Shown one piece after another: positions 34,952 through 42,938 of a stretch of 64,000 nt of DNA. Numbering within the stretch: position 1 is the first letter of the stretch; every line of letters starts with the position of its first letter. Source of the stretch: Bacteroidaceae bacterium. Its GTDB lineage: Bacteria > Bacteroidota > Bacteroidia > Bacteroidales > Bacteroidaceae. The notes under the pieces are model-generated. The model searched no databases. It saw nothing but the letters and a program-made list of their open reading frames with translations, and had not been told where the DNA came from. The translations under genes and the position numbers were made by a program. The stretch spans positions 50,113 through 114,112 of the forward strand of contig JAFZSP010000085.1 in the NCBI GenBank assembly GCA_017619335.1, given 5' to 3'.

Positions 34952-36469
34952 ATGAAAACAAGAAAATTCTTTCAATGGACGATGGCAGCCGTCCTGAGCG
35001 TGGTGCTGTCGCTGTTTGTAACCTCCTGTGTCACCGAGGACAACCCCGCGAAACCCACTGAGAGCAAGGCACTCATCACCGTCAACACGGCCGACCTCTA
35101 TGAACAACTGATCCTCACCGAAGAAGCGGCAGGCTGGTTGGAGAGAGGATGGGTCATTGTTGACACCGTTCTCATCTACGACGAGACAGGCCATCTGGTC
35201 ACCAAGCTCGGTGCCGGAACCACCACCTTGGATCCCCTGACCATCGAAGCCAGCGGCCTGCCTCGCGGCACCTACACCCTCGTGGCTTTCCAGACTGGGG
35301 TCATAGATGAAGACTCGGCTTGGAAGCTTGACGGAGAGGAGCTGCTCTCCACCGTGAATGTCACTTCCATCTATAGTCAGCTGAATCCCGCTCGTGTCCT
35401 CGGCTACGCTTCCGCCACTGTCACCGTGGATGGCGGCACCATCGAGGCCACCGTGTCGCCCCGGCCCCTGGGCAGCGTCATTGATTTCTGGATGCAAAAC
35501 CTGGACGAGAGCATGGGTTATAAAAGAGTCTTGGTCGAAGGGAATCATGATAAATACGTGAAAGGTTGCTATCTCGACCCGTCCCTCAGTGATGCCGAAC
35601 GCAGAATCAAGGAGACCGAACACGACTGGAATGAGACCATTTGCTCCTTTGTTCCGGAGGGAACGAATCACCATATTTGCATCACGCTGTCCGTGGACGA
35701 GAACCCGAACTTCGCACTTTGGGGACAAAAAGAAGACGGCACCTATGATTTCCTCAGCGAGAATGCTTACGAGCTCACTGCAGGCCAGCGTGTCATGTAC
35801 TATGTGGATATGAAAAAACTCTCCTGGCAGCCGTCGTTCTTCGGCACTAAAGAGGATTGCAGGTCCTGGTGGATAGAGCGCGAAGCTGGTATCCTGGACT
35901 TCTATCCCTGCCTCAACTGGGGCTGCAATGTGGATGAAGTGCGGCAGTACGTTCAGAGCAAGCAATATTGGGCAAACCGTTATCCGGAAGTGACCCCCAC
36001 TTCTTCCGAACTATACTGGGTCACGAGCTGGTTCATCGCTCATCGTACCGCAGAGGAATACCTCTACACCACCGCTGAGGGCGAGAATATGCAAATAGCT
36101 TATGTCAGATGCTTTGACACCAATCTGAGCTTGGATCAAGTCCGTGTCAGCCTCATCAAGCAGGGCTATGAGTACGCCGGAAAGGTTACCTTCCCCGAAA
36201 AAGCCCCCCGTGACATCTTCTTCTCTGCCGACGGCGTGACGGAGGTGCAGGCATACATGACGGATAGCTATGTGCTCATTTACTATCAGCCCACCGACCC
36301 CGACGACTTCCAGTATATCACCCCCGTGGAGGACGAAGATGAAGAAGGCGGTGAAGTGGATGTGCGCCGCAGGGTTCGCAGCCAGCAGACAGACACAGAA
36401 CTGTCCGCATCCGCCCCGCGTTTCCAGCCTGCAGCACAGAGTAATTGCGATCCCACAATTATCAAATAA
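34952..36469 (+). CDS. Paralogous lipoprotein 2 of 3 (unknown function)
   Basis: A 505-residue lipoprotein, lipobox VTSC, mature start CVTEDNP. It shares all family blocks with copies 1 and 3, including the ILDFYPCLNWGC block. Unlike them it continues about 40 residues beyond the common PTDPDDFQYITP end, with a basic stretch DVRRRVRSQQ and a final DPTIIK. The first 69 bp are identical to the start of copy 3. The 82-bp block 35885-35966 is identical to copy 1. This mosaic pattern suggests exchange between copies. It lies 14 bp after copy 1. Confidence 0.8.
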   Translation: MKTRKFFQWTMAAVLSVVLSLFVTSCVTEDNPAKPTESKALITVNTADLYEQLILTEEAAGWLERGWVIVDTVLIYDETGHLVTKLGAGTTTLDPLTIEASGLPRGTYTLVAFQTGVIDEDSAWKLDGEELLSTVNVTSIYSQLNPARVLGYASATVTVDGGTIEATVSPRPLGSVIDFWMQNLDESMGYKRVLVEGNHDKYVKGCYLDPSLSDAERRIKETEHDWNETICSFVPEGTNHHICITLSVDENPNFALWGQKEDGTYDFLSENAYELTAGQRVMYYVDMKKLSWQPSFFGTKEDCRSWWIEREAGILDFYPCLNWGCNVDEVRQYVQSKQYWANRYPEVTPTSSELYWVTSWFIAHRTAEEYLYTTAEGENMQIAYVRCFDTNLSLDQVRVSLIKQGYEYAGKVTFPEKAPRDIFFSADGVTEVQAYMTDSYVLIYYQPTDPDDFQYITPVEDEDEEGGEVDVRRRVRSQQTDTELSASAPRFQPAAQSNCDPTIIK

Positions 36470-36479
36470 TTAACTCATT

Positions 36480-37880
36480 ATGAAAACAAGAAAATTCTTT
36501 CAATGGACGATGGCAGCCGTCCTGAGCGTGGTGCTGTCGCTGTTTGTAGCCTCCTGTGTCACCGAGGACAACCCCGTGAAGCCCACCGAGGGCAAGGCCC
36601 TCATCACCATCAACAACGCCGCCATCTTTGACCAGCTGGGCATCACCGACGAGATGCCATACTGGTTTGAGAGGGGAAGTCTGACCATCGTGGACAGCGT
36701 GCTGATTTATGACGCTGCAGGCAACCTGGTCACCAAACTCGGTGCCGAGGGCAGCACCATGGATCCCCTGACCATTGATGCCAGCGGCCTGCCCAACGGC
36801 ACCTACACCATCCTGGCCTGGGAAAAGACTGTCGATAGAAACAAATCAGGTGCCTGGATTATGGCCGACGATGAGCAGCTCTCCACCGTAAACATTTACA
36901 CGAATTTCGGCGGAGTGGGATATATGTGGGCTTTCGGCTATGCCATCGCCACCGTCACCGTGGATGGCGGCACCATAGAGGCCACCGTGACGCCCGTGTC
37001 TCCCAGTAGCATCGTTGATTTCCAGGTGGATAACTTCACCGAGGACAAGGGCTACTCCACGATCCGTCTGCGCTGGCCTTACGCCGGGTACATTCATGGC
37101 TTGCGCCTCGATCCGTCCCTGGGCGAGGAAGAACGCTGGATCCCTTGGGAAGGTTATTCCGAGAATGTCGGCTCCCTTAATCTCGGAACCTCCCATAATA
37201 AGTTCCTCACCTTCACCCATGGAGATAATGTGTTATTCAGCGTGTATGGATATAAGGAAGACGGCAGCAGAGAATACATCGATGATGCTTTCCATCAGTT
37301 CGGCATCGGCCAGCGCGCAGTATTCCATATCGACATGGACAAGCACAGCTGGCAGGCACCTTTCTTCGGCACACCCGAGGAATTCGCTCCATGGAAAGCC
37401 GAGCGCGATGCAGGCATCCTCGACTTTTTCCCCTGCATCAACTGGGGCTGCAATGGGGATGAAGTGCAGCAGTACGTACAGAGCAGGCGCTGGTGGGCCA
37501 ACCGTTTCTCCGGCGAAACGCGATACTGGGAATCTGAAAATGTCTGGTACAGGAGCTGGTTCATCGCTCACAGATCAGCAGAGGAATATGTGTTTACCAC
37601 CGAGAACTGCGAGAATCTGAAATGGGTTTATCTCAGATGTTTCGACCCCAATTTGAGTGTTGAGGCCATCAATAACAGCTTCCTCATCCAGGGCTACGAG
37701 TACGCCGGAAAGGTTATCTTCCCCGGAGAAGACCCCCGCGACATCTTATTCTCTCCCGACGGGGAAACCGAGGTGCAGATTGTCGTTTCCGAGAATGGGA
37801 CAACCATCTTCTATCAGCCTACCGACCCCGACGACTTCCAGTATATCACGCCCGCAGACGACCCGATTATTGTGCATTAA
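36480..37880 (+). CDS. Paralogous lipoprotein 3 of 3 (unknown function)
   Basis: A 466-residue lipoprotein with lipobox VASC and mature start CVTEDNP, 10 bp after copy 2. It is more diverged in the middle (for example DNFTEDKGYSTIRLRWPYAG) but keeps the family blocks WKAERDAGILDFFPCINWGC and DEVQQYVQSRRWW and the end PTDPDDFQYITPADD. The two Cys residues in PCxNWGC are kept in all three copies and could form a disulfide. A long inverted repeat follows 10 bp after the stop and may end the transcript. Confidence 0.8.
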   Translation: MKTRKFFQWTMAAVLSVVLSLFVASCVTEDNPVKPTEGKALITINNAAIFDQLGITDEMPYWFERGSLTIVDSVLIYDAAGNLVTKLGAEGSTMDPLTIDASGLPNGTYTILAWEKTVDRNKSGAWIMADDEQLSTVNIYTNFGGVGYMWAFGYAIATVTVDGGTIEATVTPVSPSSIVDFQVDNFTEDKGYSTIRLRWPYAGYIHGLRLDPSLGEEERWIPWEGYSENVGSLNLGTSHNKFLTFTHGDNVLFSVYGYKEDGSREYIDDAFHQFGIGQRAVFHIDMDKHSWQAPFFGTPEEFAPWKAERDAGILDFFPCINWGCNGDEVQQYVQSRRWWANRFSGETRYWESENVWYRSWFIAHRSAEEYVFTTENCENLKWVYLRCFDPNLSVEAINNSFLIQGYEYAGKVIFPGEDPRDILFSPDGETEVQIVVSENGTTIFYQPTDPDDFQYITPADDPIIVH

Positions 37881-37890
37881 GGCGTAAAAA

Positions 37891-37984
37891 GATTGACGAT
37901 TAGATTGACGAAGATTGACGTCTAAAATATATCCTTTCAATAGGTTATTTAGGACGTCAATCTTCGTAAATCTTATCGTCAATC
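37891..37984. repeat. 32-bp imperfect inverted repeat built of GATTGACG words
   Basis: The arms 37891-37922 and 37953-37984 are complementary at 30 of 32 positions around a 30-bp AT-rich loop. The left arm holds GATTGACG three times. The right arm holds the complement CGTCAATC twice and the variant CGTAAATC once. It could serve as a terminator for the lipoprotein cluster, or be a miniature element. Confidence 0.85.
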
Positions 37985-38058
37985 ATAATTTCACTTACCC
38001 AACCGTCGCAATTGTTCAGTCGTATGGCCTAAAGAGGTCCCGCGTCTGGACGACTTTG

Positions 38059-38124
38059 GATTGTCGGCCAGCCGACTTGGCACTTGAGGCCAGCCGACTG
38101 TGTACTTGAGGCCAGTCGCTGCTG
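38059..38124. repeat. 22-bp period direct repeat, three units
   Basis: Units begin at 38059, 38081 and 38103 and share the core TTGNNGGCCAG(C/T)CG. The shorter word GCTGCCGTTTC occurs twice just after (38121-38131 and 38140-38150). Confidence 0.75.
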
Positions 38125-38180
38125 CCGTTTCCGGGGATTGCTGCCGTTTCAGAAAATGGCTGCGGACGAGGGGGTGTAAC

Positions 38181-38474
38181 CGTAACCGTAACCACTTGGT
38201 CTTCTGGGTATGGGTGAGTGGTGACGGTGAAATAGCTAAAAAGGGTGTTCTGGTGACGCAAAAGTGTGTTTAAAATGAAAGAAATCGGTGAGAAATAACC
38301 TTTTTTGGGTGAAAAACGTAACCATTAAAGGCCTGTTTTAAGGCATTAATGGTTCATTATTGAGTATAATAATTATAGCTATATTATTGATAATCAATAT
38401 TTTTATTCCAATTGGGATTACTGTGGCCTTTTTCGGTGCCCCGGAACCAAGAAGACCAAGTGGTTACGGTTACG
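38181..38474. repeat. Possible miniature element bounded by perfect 25-bp inverted repeats
   Basis: The sequence at 38181-38205 is the exact reverse complement of 38450-38474. It includes GTAACC words on the left (38176-38193, three in tandem) and GGTTAC words on the right. The interior is AT-rich and has no open frame. I could not recognise a target-site duplication next to the arms. Confidence 0.75.
38320..38354. repeat. Hairpin inside the 38181-38474 element
   Basis: AACCATTAA and TTAATGGTT pair around an inner GCC/GGC pair and an A/T-rich loop. Confidence 0.6.
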
Positions 38475-38577
38475 TTTTTGGGCCGTTTTTGGAGTAAAAA
38501 GCACTTTTTTTGCCTCCAAAATGTTGCCTTTTTGCAGTTTTTCCATGGTTTATGGCCACTTTTCGGAAAATATTTCT

Positions 38578-38585
38578 TACCTTTG
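38578..38585 (+). promoter_or_regulatory. Promoter -7 box for the ImmA-like gene
   Basis: TACCTTTG 45 bp before the ATG at 38631. It fixes the start downstream of the open frame that begins at 38412. Confidence 0.7.
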
Positions 38586-38630
38586 CGGCAGTTTTCATAC
38601 ATCATTTACTTCATAGACCTCTTGAAACGT

Positions 38631-40331
38631 ATGCAGGTGAAGTATTCCGACCTTGAAGCGCCGATGCAGGCGTGTGTGGCCCAGCCGTCCTTGTTTGACG
38701 ATTGGGCACGTGCCATCGTGGAGCGTGTGAAGCCTGCGTTGGACGAGTGGGGCAAGGTGTATGGCAGCGGTGGGCGCAAGCTGTGGGACGTGGTGCGCGT
38801 GGTGTCCTGGCGTCGTGGCGTTCTCAAGGAGAAGTTGTCGCGCGAGTCCTTTGCGGAGCTGGTGTGCCGCGTGTGCCCCGATTTGGGCAGTTCCTCAACG
38901 CTCAACGCCAGTCTGAAGGGGTCTGAGGTCACGACCAAACAGATAGACAACTACGCCCAGCTGAACGAGAAATCCTGGTTAAAGAATTATGGTACGCGCG
39001 TGGAAGCGCTGTTTGATGTGGCCGACCAAGCAGCCGACGAGGCGGCTCGGGCAGCGGCGGTGAGTGCCCCGAAGTCCGGCTGTGACTATCTGGGCGAGGT
39101 GCTGCAGGAGACATTGTGCAAGGGCAGCATGAATATCCTGCGCCATCACAAGGAATACCTCCTTGGCGACGGAACCCGCCGGCACGTCAGACCTGCGTGG
39201 TCCATCGAAATCTTTCTCTCGGAAGACGCAGTAAGACAAAATAGTTATTCCACGGTGATTGCTTTTGAGTGGTTTGATAAGCGCGTGACGGATGACTTGC
39301 TGAGCAAGTATTATATGGAGTACTGCCGTTTTTTCCAGAATCGCTTCACACTTATTGCTGTGAGCCCGTTCGGCTTCTACGCGAACACTGTCAAACTGGC
39401 GAAGGAAAACAGCATAGGCCTAATCAGGCTGGATACCAGTCAGGACCCCCAGAAGGCGATGGATATTGTGGCCAAGCGTTCCATCAACGACCCCGAGACG
39501 GAAAAACGCCGGCTCAAGGAGCTGTATGCTAGCAAGATGCGCGAGAAAATGATCATCTTTGACGGCGAACAGACGACGACGCTTGCAGACTTACTGAGTG
39601 AGGCTGGCGTGCGTGTGGATAAGAGATTTGAGTGGACTGTTCCTTATAAAAGTAAAGAAGATATTGAGATTATTGCAAATCAAACTCTTATGCTACTGGA
39701 GAAAAAGCGCCCCGAAGTGTTTGACGAGAAAACAGGATTTCTTGACGTTTACAAGATGGCGCGTCTAACGCATGAGGTAATCTTTCAAGAATTGCCCTTA
39801 GACCAGTATGCGTGCCTGGACGTCTCGCATAGACGTATCACCCTGAATACCAAAATCTCAACCCTCATAGACAAGTCTCAAACCTTAGATTATGTCCACA
39901 GATTCTCCCTTGCACACGAGATGGGGCACTACATTATTCACAACAAATTTTTGAACACTATTGTGGCATCATACGGCGAGACAAAGATATCGCTGAAAGC
40001 GGATGAGAATAACCGAAATAATAAATTGTGGCGAATGGAATGGCAGGCCAATTATTTCGCGGTCAATCTGCTCATGCCCAGGGAAAAAATTTACCATGCA
40101 TTTTTGAATAAGCTTCCCCCTGAGCAGTACGAGCGGTTGGCTTCATATATAGGCATCAGAGATTATGAATTGAGACCTAGTGACTGGGACGTAGTGTTGG
40201 GAGGCGTTTCCAAACAAATGTGCGTCTCCAAGACTGCTGTGCGTTACCGACTGATTGATCTGGGTTGGCTGATAGAAACAGATAAAACTTACGAAGAAGA
40301 AAACGAAGACGACAACTACGACGACTTCTGA
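38631..40331 (+). CDS. ImmA/IrrE-family metallopeptidase with nuclease-like N-terminal part
   Basis: A 566-residue protein. The C-terminal third is an ImmA/IrrE (COG2856) zinc peptidase: HEMGH at 429-433, then E470 in MEWQANYFAVNLLMP as third ligand, followed by a short winged-helix-like end (CVSKTAVRYRLIDLGWL). The N-terminal 130 residues are helical and unassigned. Residues about 205-265 (E213 and K217 in AFEWFDKRV, then FTLIAVSPFGF and IGLIRLD) look like the core of a PD-(D/E)xK/Mrr-type nuclease; this is inference. The DNA becomes clearly AT-richer from about 39630, near the domain border. ImmA peptidases usually cleave a repressor, but no Xre repressor is adjacent. Confidence 0.8.
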   Translation: MQVKYSDLEAPMQACVAQPSLFDDWARAIVERVKPALDEWGKVYGSGGRKLWDVVRVVSWRRGVLKEKLSRESFAELVCRVCPDLGSSSTLNASLKGSEVTTKQIDNYAQLNEKSWLKNYGTRVEALFDVADQAADEAARAAAVSAPKSGCDYLGEVLQETLCKGSMNILRHHKEYLLGDGTRRHVRPAWSIEIFLSEDAVRQNSYSTVIAFEWFDKRVTDDLLSKYYMEYCRFFQNRFTLIAVSPFGFYANTVKLAKENSIGLIRLDTSQDPQKAMDIVAKRSINDPETEKRRLKELYASKMREKMIIFDGEQTTTLADLLSEAGVRVDKRFEWTVPYKSKEDIEIIANQTLMLLEKKRPEVFDEKTGFLDVYKMARLTHEVIFQELPLDQYACLDVSHRRITLNTKISTLIDKSQTLDYVHRFSLAHEMGHYIIHNKFLNTIVASYGETKISLKADENNRNNKLWRMEWQANYFAVNLLMPREKIYHAFLNKLPPEQYERLASYIGIRDYELRPSDWDVVLGGVSKQMCVSKTAVRYRLIDLGWLIETDKTYEEENEDDNYDDF

Positions 40332-40428
40332 ACGCCCTTTTATCACCCGCCGCGCCGCCAAACCATAGTAAAACACCATAGTAAATCCTTTTTCTATTAT
40401 TTCACACCTTATCCAAAACCGGCAGAGT

Positions 40429-40460
40429 TTTGGAGAGGTCTGGAGATTGTCATATCTTTG
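40429..40460 (+). promoter_or_regulatory. Promoter of the DUF3987-like/primase pair
   Basis: TTTGG (40429-40433), 19 bp, then TATCTTTG (40453-40460), 31 bp before the ATG. It is a near-ideal match, so the pair is transcribed apart from the peptidase gene. Confidence 0.8.
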
Positions 40461-40491
40461 CACCACGAAATTTTAAAAAAAGGTTTATACT

Positions 40492-41904
40492 ATGCAAGAA
40501 ACAACAATCACCAACCACCTCCAGGGTCTGCGGCAGCCCTGGAAGTGCCAGCTCCCAGCAGCTGTGCGACCCTTCGTGGCCGCAATGCCGCAGGAGTTCC
40601 GCAGGGAGACTCTCATCGCGGCGCTCACCTGTTACGGCGTGTACATGCCACGCGTGCGATTCAATTATGTATATGACAAGCGCGAGCACGTCACCGTCCT
40701 GCAAGTCGTGGTCCTGGCACCACAGTCCGGCAACAAAAGCGTGATAGATTACATCGTCAGCCGACTCGTTGGACGTCTCCGCCGCCGCGACAAGATTTTC
40801 CGCCGAGAGGAGGAAGACTGGCAGGAGAACCCCATGAGCGAGCCCAACGCCAAGGGACAGTGCTTCCAGCGCAAGCGACCCCTCAAGCCGATTATTACAC
40901 TTGGAGCAACAATGTCACTCACACAATTGGTTATCAGAGCCGACGTGCCGGAACGTCTCTGGGACGAACCGCTCATCCTCTTCCTCTATGCCGAAGAAGT
41001 GCAGGAGCTGGTGAACAACAACAAGAAGGACTTCTCCAACCTCGGGCCAGCCATCCGCAAGGGTTACGACTGCGGCAGTACGCTCGACCAGGACTACGTC
41101 AGCAGTTACAGCGCCACACCCGACCTGCTGCTGAGCCACATCGTGATGGGAACACAGGGAGGAGTGGACAACTTTATGAACGCCACCGAGTTGGAACAGG
41201 GTGGACTCACACGCAAAGTCCTCCTCCGACTCCCGGGAGACCTGGCCGACGACGCACCCCTGATTCGCGATTTCACACCCGAAGAAGAATGCACCATCGA
41301 TGCCACAATCTCAGAGCTGATGGCACAGACCTACAGCCGTGACGAGAAGAGCCTCTTGCCCGTGGAACACCTGGATATGAAATGGATGGTGAGCACTGTC
41401 AGACGATGGTGTGATGACATTCGCCAGGAGGTGAAGCTCTCCGGCAGCGTCGCACTGGGAACCTTCTACAAGAGAGCCTCCGTCAGCGCCTTCCGCCTCA
41501 CGGCCATTCTCGCCAAGCTCTACCTCATGGACCGCAACCGACCCGCTAACTGGCAGAACATCTGCCGTCGCGCCTATCGCTACATGGCCGGTTACATCCT
41601 GGACGGACTGCTCACAGAGTGGGGCGGACAATTTGAGGCAATCGTGGCACGACAGGCAAAGCAGCACCTGGGACTGCAGGAGCCACTCTTCACCATATGC
41701 CCCGAAACCTTCACGCGCGAGTGGTTTAATAATCTGGTGGCAGAGCGAGGACTGGCCAAGGGCGCACGACAATTCCTCTACACCTGGAAGAAGAGCGGAT
41801 GGATCACAGAAAGCCAGGAAGACGGCGACACACTCTACACCAAGACCGAGAAGGGCAGGCTGGCACACAACCGCCTGATGAAGAGGAAGGGAGGTGACAC
41901 ATGA
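40492..41904 (+). CDS. DUF3987-like, replication-module-associated protein
   Basis: A 470-residue protein resembling the DUF3987 family found next to primases on Bacteroidales mobile elements. The order fits: FRRETLIAALTCYGVYMPRV, then a phosphate-loop-like spot VLAPQSGNKSVI, the acidic EPLILFLYAEEVQELV, the SNLGPAIRKGYDCGS segment and GGLTRKVLLRLPGD. The loop reads SGNKS rather than a proper GKS/T Walker A, so ATP binding is doubtful. A winged-helix-like end (SGWITESQEDGDTLYTKTEKG) is visible. The stop overlaps the primase start by 4 bases (ATGA), so the two act together. Confidence 0.65.
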   Translation: MQETTITNHLQGLRQPWKCQLPAAVRPFVAAMPQEFRRETLIAALTCYGVYMPRVRFNYVYDKREHVTVLQVVVLAPQSGNKSVIDYIVSRLVGRLRRRDKIFRREEEDWQENPMSEPNAKGQCFQRKRPLKPIITLGATMSLTQLVIRADVPERLWDEPLILFLYAEEVQELVNNNKKDFSNLGPAIRKGYDCGSTLDQDYVSSYSATPDLLLSHIVMGTQGGVDNFMNATELEQGGLTRKVLLRLPGDLADDAPLIRDFTPEEECTIDATISELMAQTYSRDEKSLLPVEHLDMKWMVSTVRRWCDDIRQEVKLSGSVALGTFYKRASVSAFRLTAILAKLYLMDRNRPANWQNICRRAYRYMAGYILDGLLTEWGGQFEAIVARQAKQHLGLQEPLFTICPETFTREWFNNLVAERGLAKGARQFLYTWKKSGWITESQEDGDTLYTKTEKGRLAHNRLMKRKGGDT

Positions 41905-42938
41905 CGGACTACGACTACCGTTGTCAGCGCCAGCGAGCCATAGACAGGGATATGACGGAAGTCTGTAAGAGCTTGGGAATCAGTCTCTCCACGAGAGGGA
42001 AGTGGCGCGAGTGCTGCTGCCCCAACCCACAACACGACGACCGCCACCCCTCCTGCCGCGTGAACGTGCAGACCAACCGCTTCCACTGCTTCTCTTGCGG
42101 ATGCGGCGGCAACAATATTGATCTTGTCAGACTCGTGCGCGGCTGCTCCTATATGGAAGCCGTCGCGTGGTTACTGGACACCCATGCCGACCTGCTCCGA
42201 GATACCGCTAAACGAGCGCAAGCACCAGAGGAAATAAAGGAAACGGAACAGCTGGATACGCCGTGGCTCCACGCCCTCGTCTCCCCGAGAGCGTACTACC
42301 GCAGCCTCGCACCATGGGCACGTGACTTCTTCCAGCAGCGACGCATAGACCCCAATCTCATTGATGCAAAGGGAATTGTGAGTATAGACCAATCCGTTGC
42401 CACACAGCGGGGAAAGCGACTCAGCAGTCACGGGAACCCCTACACGCCCACCTTTCCTGCGCCGGCACTCCTCTTTCCCTACCGAGATGAGAACGACATT
42501 CTTGTCAACCTCCAGGCCCGCCTCCAACACCCTGAAGAAGGCCAACAGCGATTCCACTTCCCGCCAGGCAGTCGAACAGCACTCTGGAACCCACACGACG
42601 CCCTCACACTTCCCGACGGCGCCGACCTCTGGCTCTGTGAAGGCGTCACAGACGCTCTGGCTCTCCTCTCCAGTGGCCGTCCGGCACTCGCACTGGCCTC
42701 TGCCACCAGCCTCACTGCCGACGCTGCTGACTTCATTGCGCGCCAGGCCAGCCGACTCCGCCTGCACATCTACCCCTACAACGATCCCGCAGGCAACGCC
42801 CTCTACACCCGTCTCCTCGCCCTCTGTCCAGCCCTACGCCACCACAGCCTCCCCGCCACCTTCAAGGACTTCGGACAAGCCTGGGCAGCCGCGGTAATAC
42901 CCCCATTGTTTTCCCGGGACTCGGAAATAAATGGTTAA
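41901..42938 (+). CDS. CHC2 zinc-finger/Toprim primase-like protein
   Basis: A 345-residue DnaG-type primase fragment of the sort carried by mobile elements. The CHC2 zinc finger is complete (C40, H45, C63, C66 in CPNPQH and FHCFSCGCGG). The Toprim domain has E247 in LWLCEGVTDALALL and D295 in NDPAGNAL. The first Asp of the usual DxD is replaced (Y293-N-D295), so catalysis may be altered. There is no helicase-binding C-terminal domain. The last 4 bases overlap the stop of the GNAT gene on the opposite strand. Confidence 0.85.
   Translation: MTDYDYRCQRQRAIDRDMTEVCKSLGISLSTRGKWRECCCPNPQHDDRHPSCRVNVQTNRFHCFSCGCGGNNIDLVRLVRGCSYMEAVAWLLDTHADLLRDTAKRAQAPEEIKETEQLDTPWLHALVSPRAYYRSLAPWARDFFQQRRIDPNLIDAKGIVSIDQSVATQRGKRLSSHGNPYTPTFPAPALLFPYRDENDILVNLQARLQHPEEGQQRFHFPPGSRTALWNPHDALTLPDGADLWLCEGVTDALALLSSGRPALALASATSLTADAADFIARQASRLRLHIYPYNDPAGNALYTRLLALCPALRHHSLPATFKDFGQAWAAAVIPPLFSRDSEING

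Larger units (their letters stand above)
37985..38577. other. Gene-free, repeat-rich stretch
   Basis: Between the lipoprotein cluster and the ImmA-like gene I see no convincing coding region. The stretch holds a 22-bp direct repeat, a widely spaced perfect inverted repeat, a hairpin and an AT-rich palindromic segment around 38360-38405. The frame open from 38412 into the next gene is not used as coding, because that gene's promoter lies at 38578. Confidence 0.7.

Noticed and set aside
38412..38630. N-terminal extension of the ImmA-like protein by 73 residues
   Set aside because: The promoter box at 38578 lies inside it and the right arm of an inverted repeat is part of it; the composition is AT-rich and non-conserved in look.
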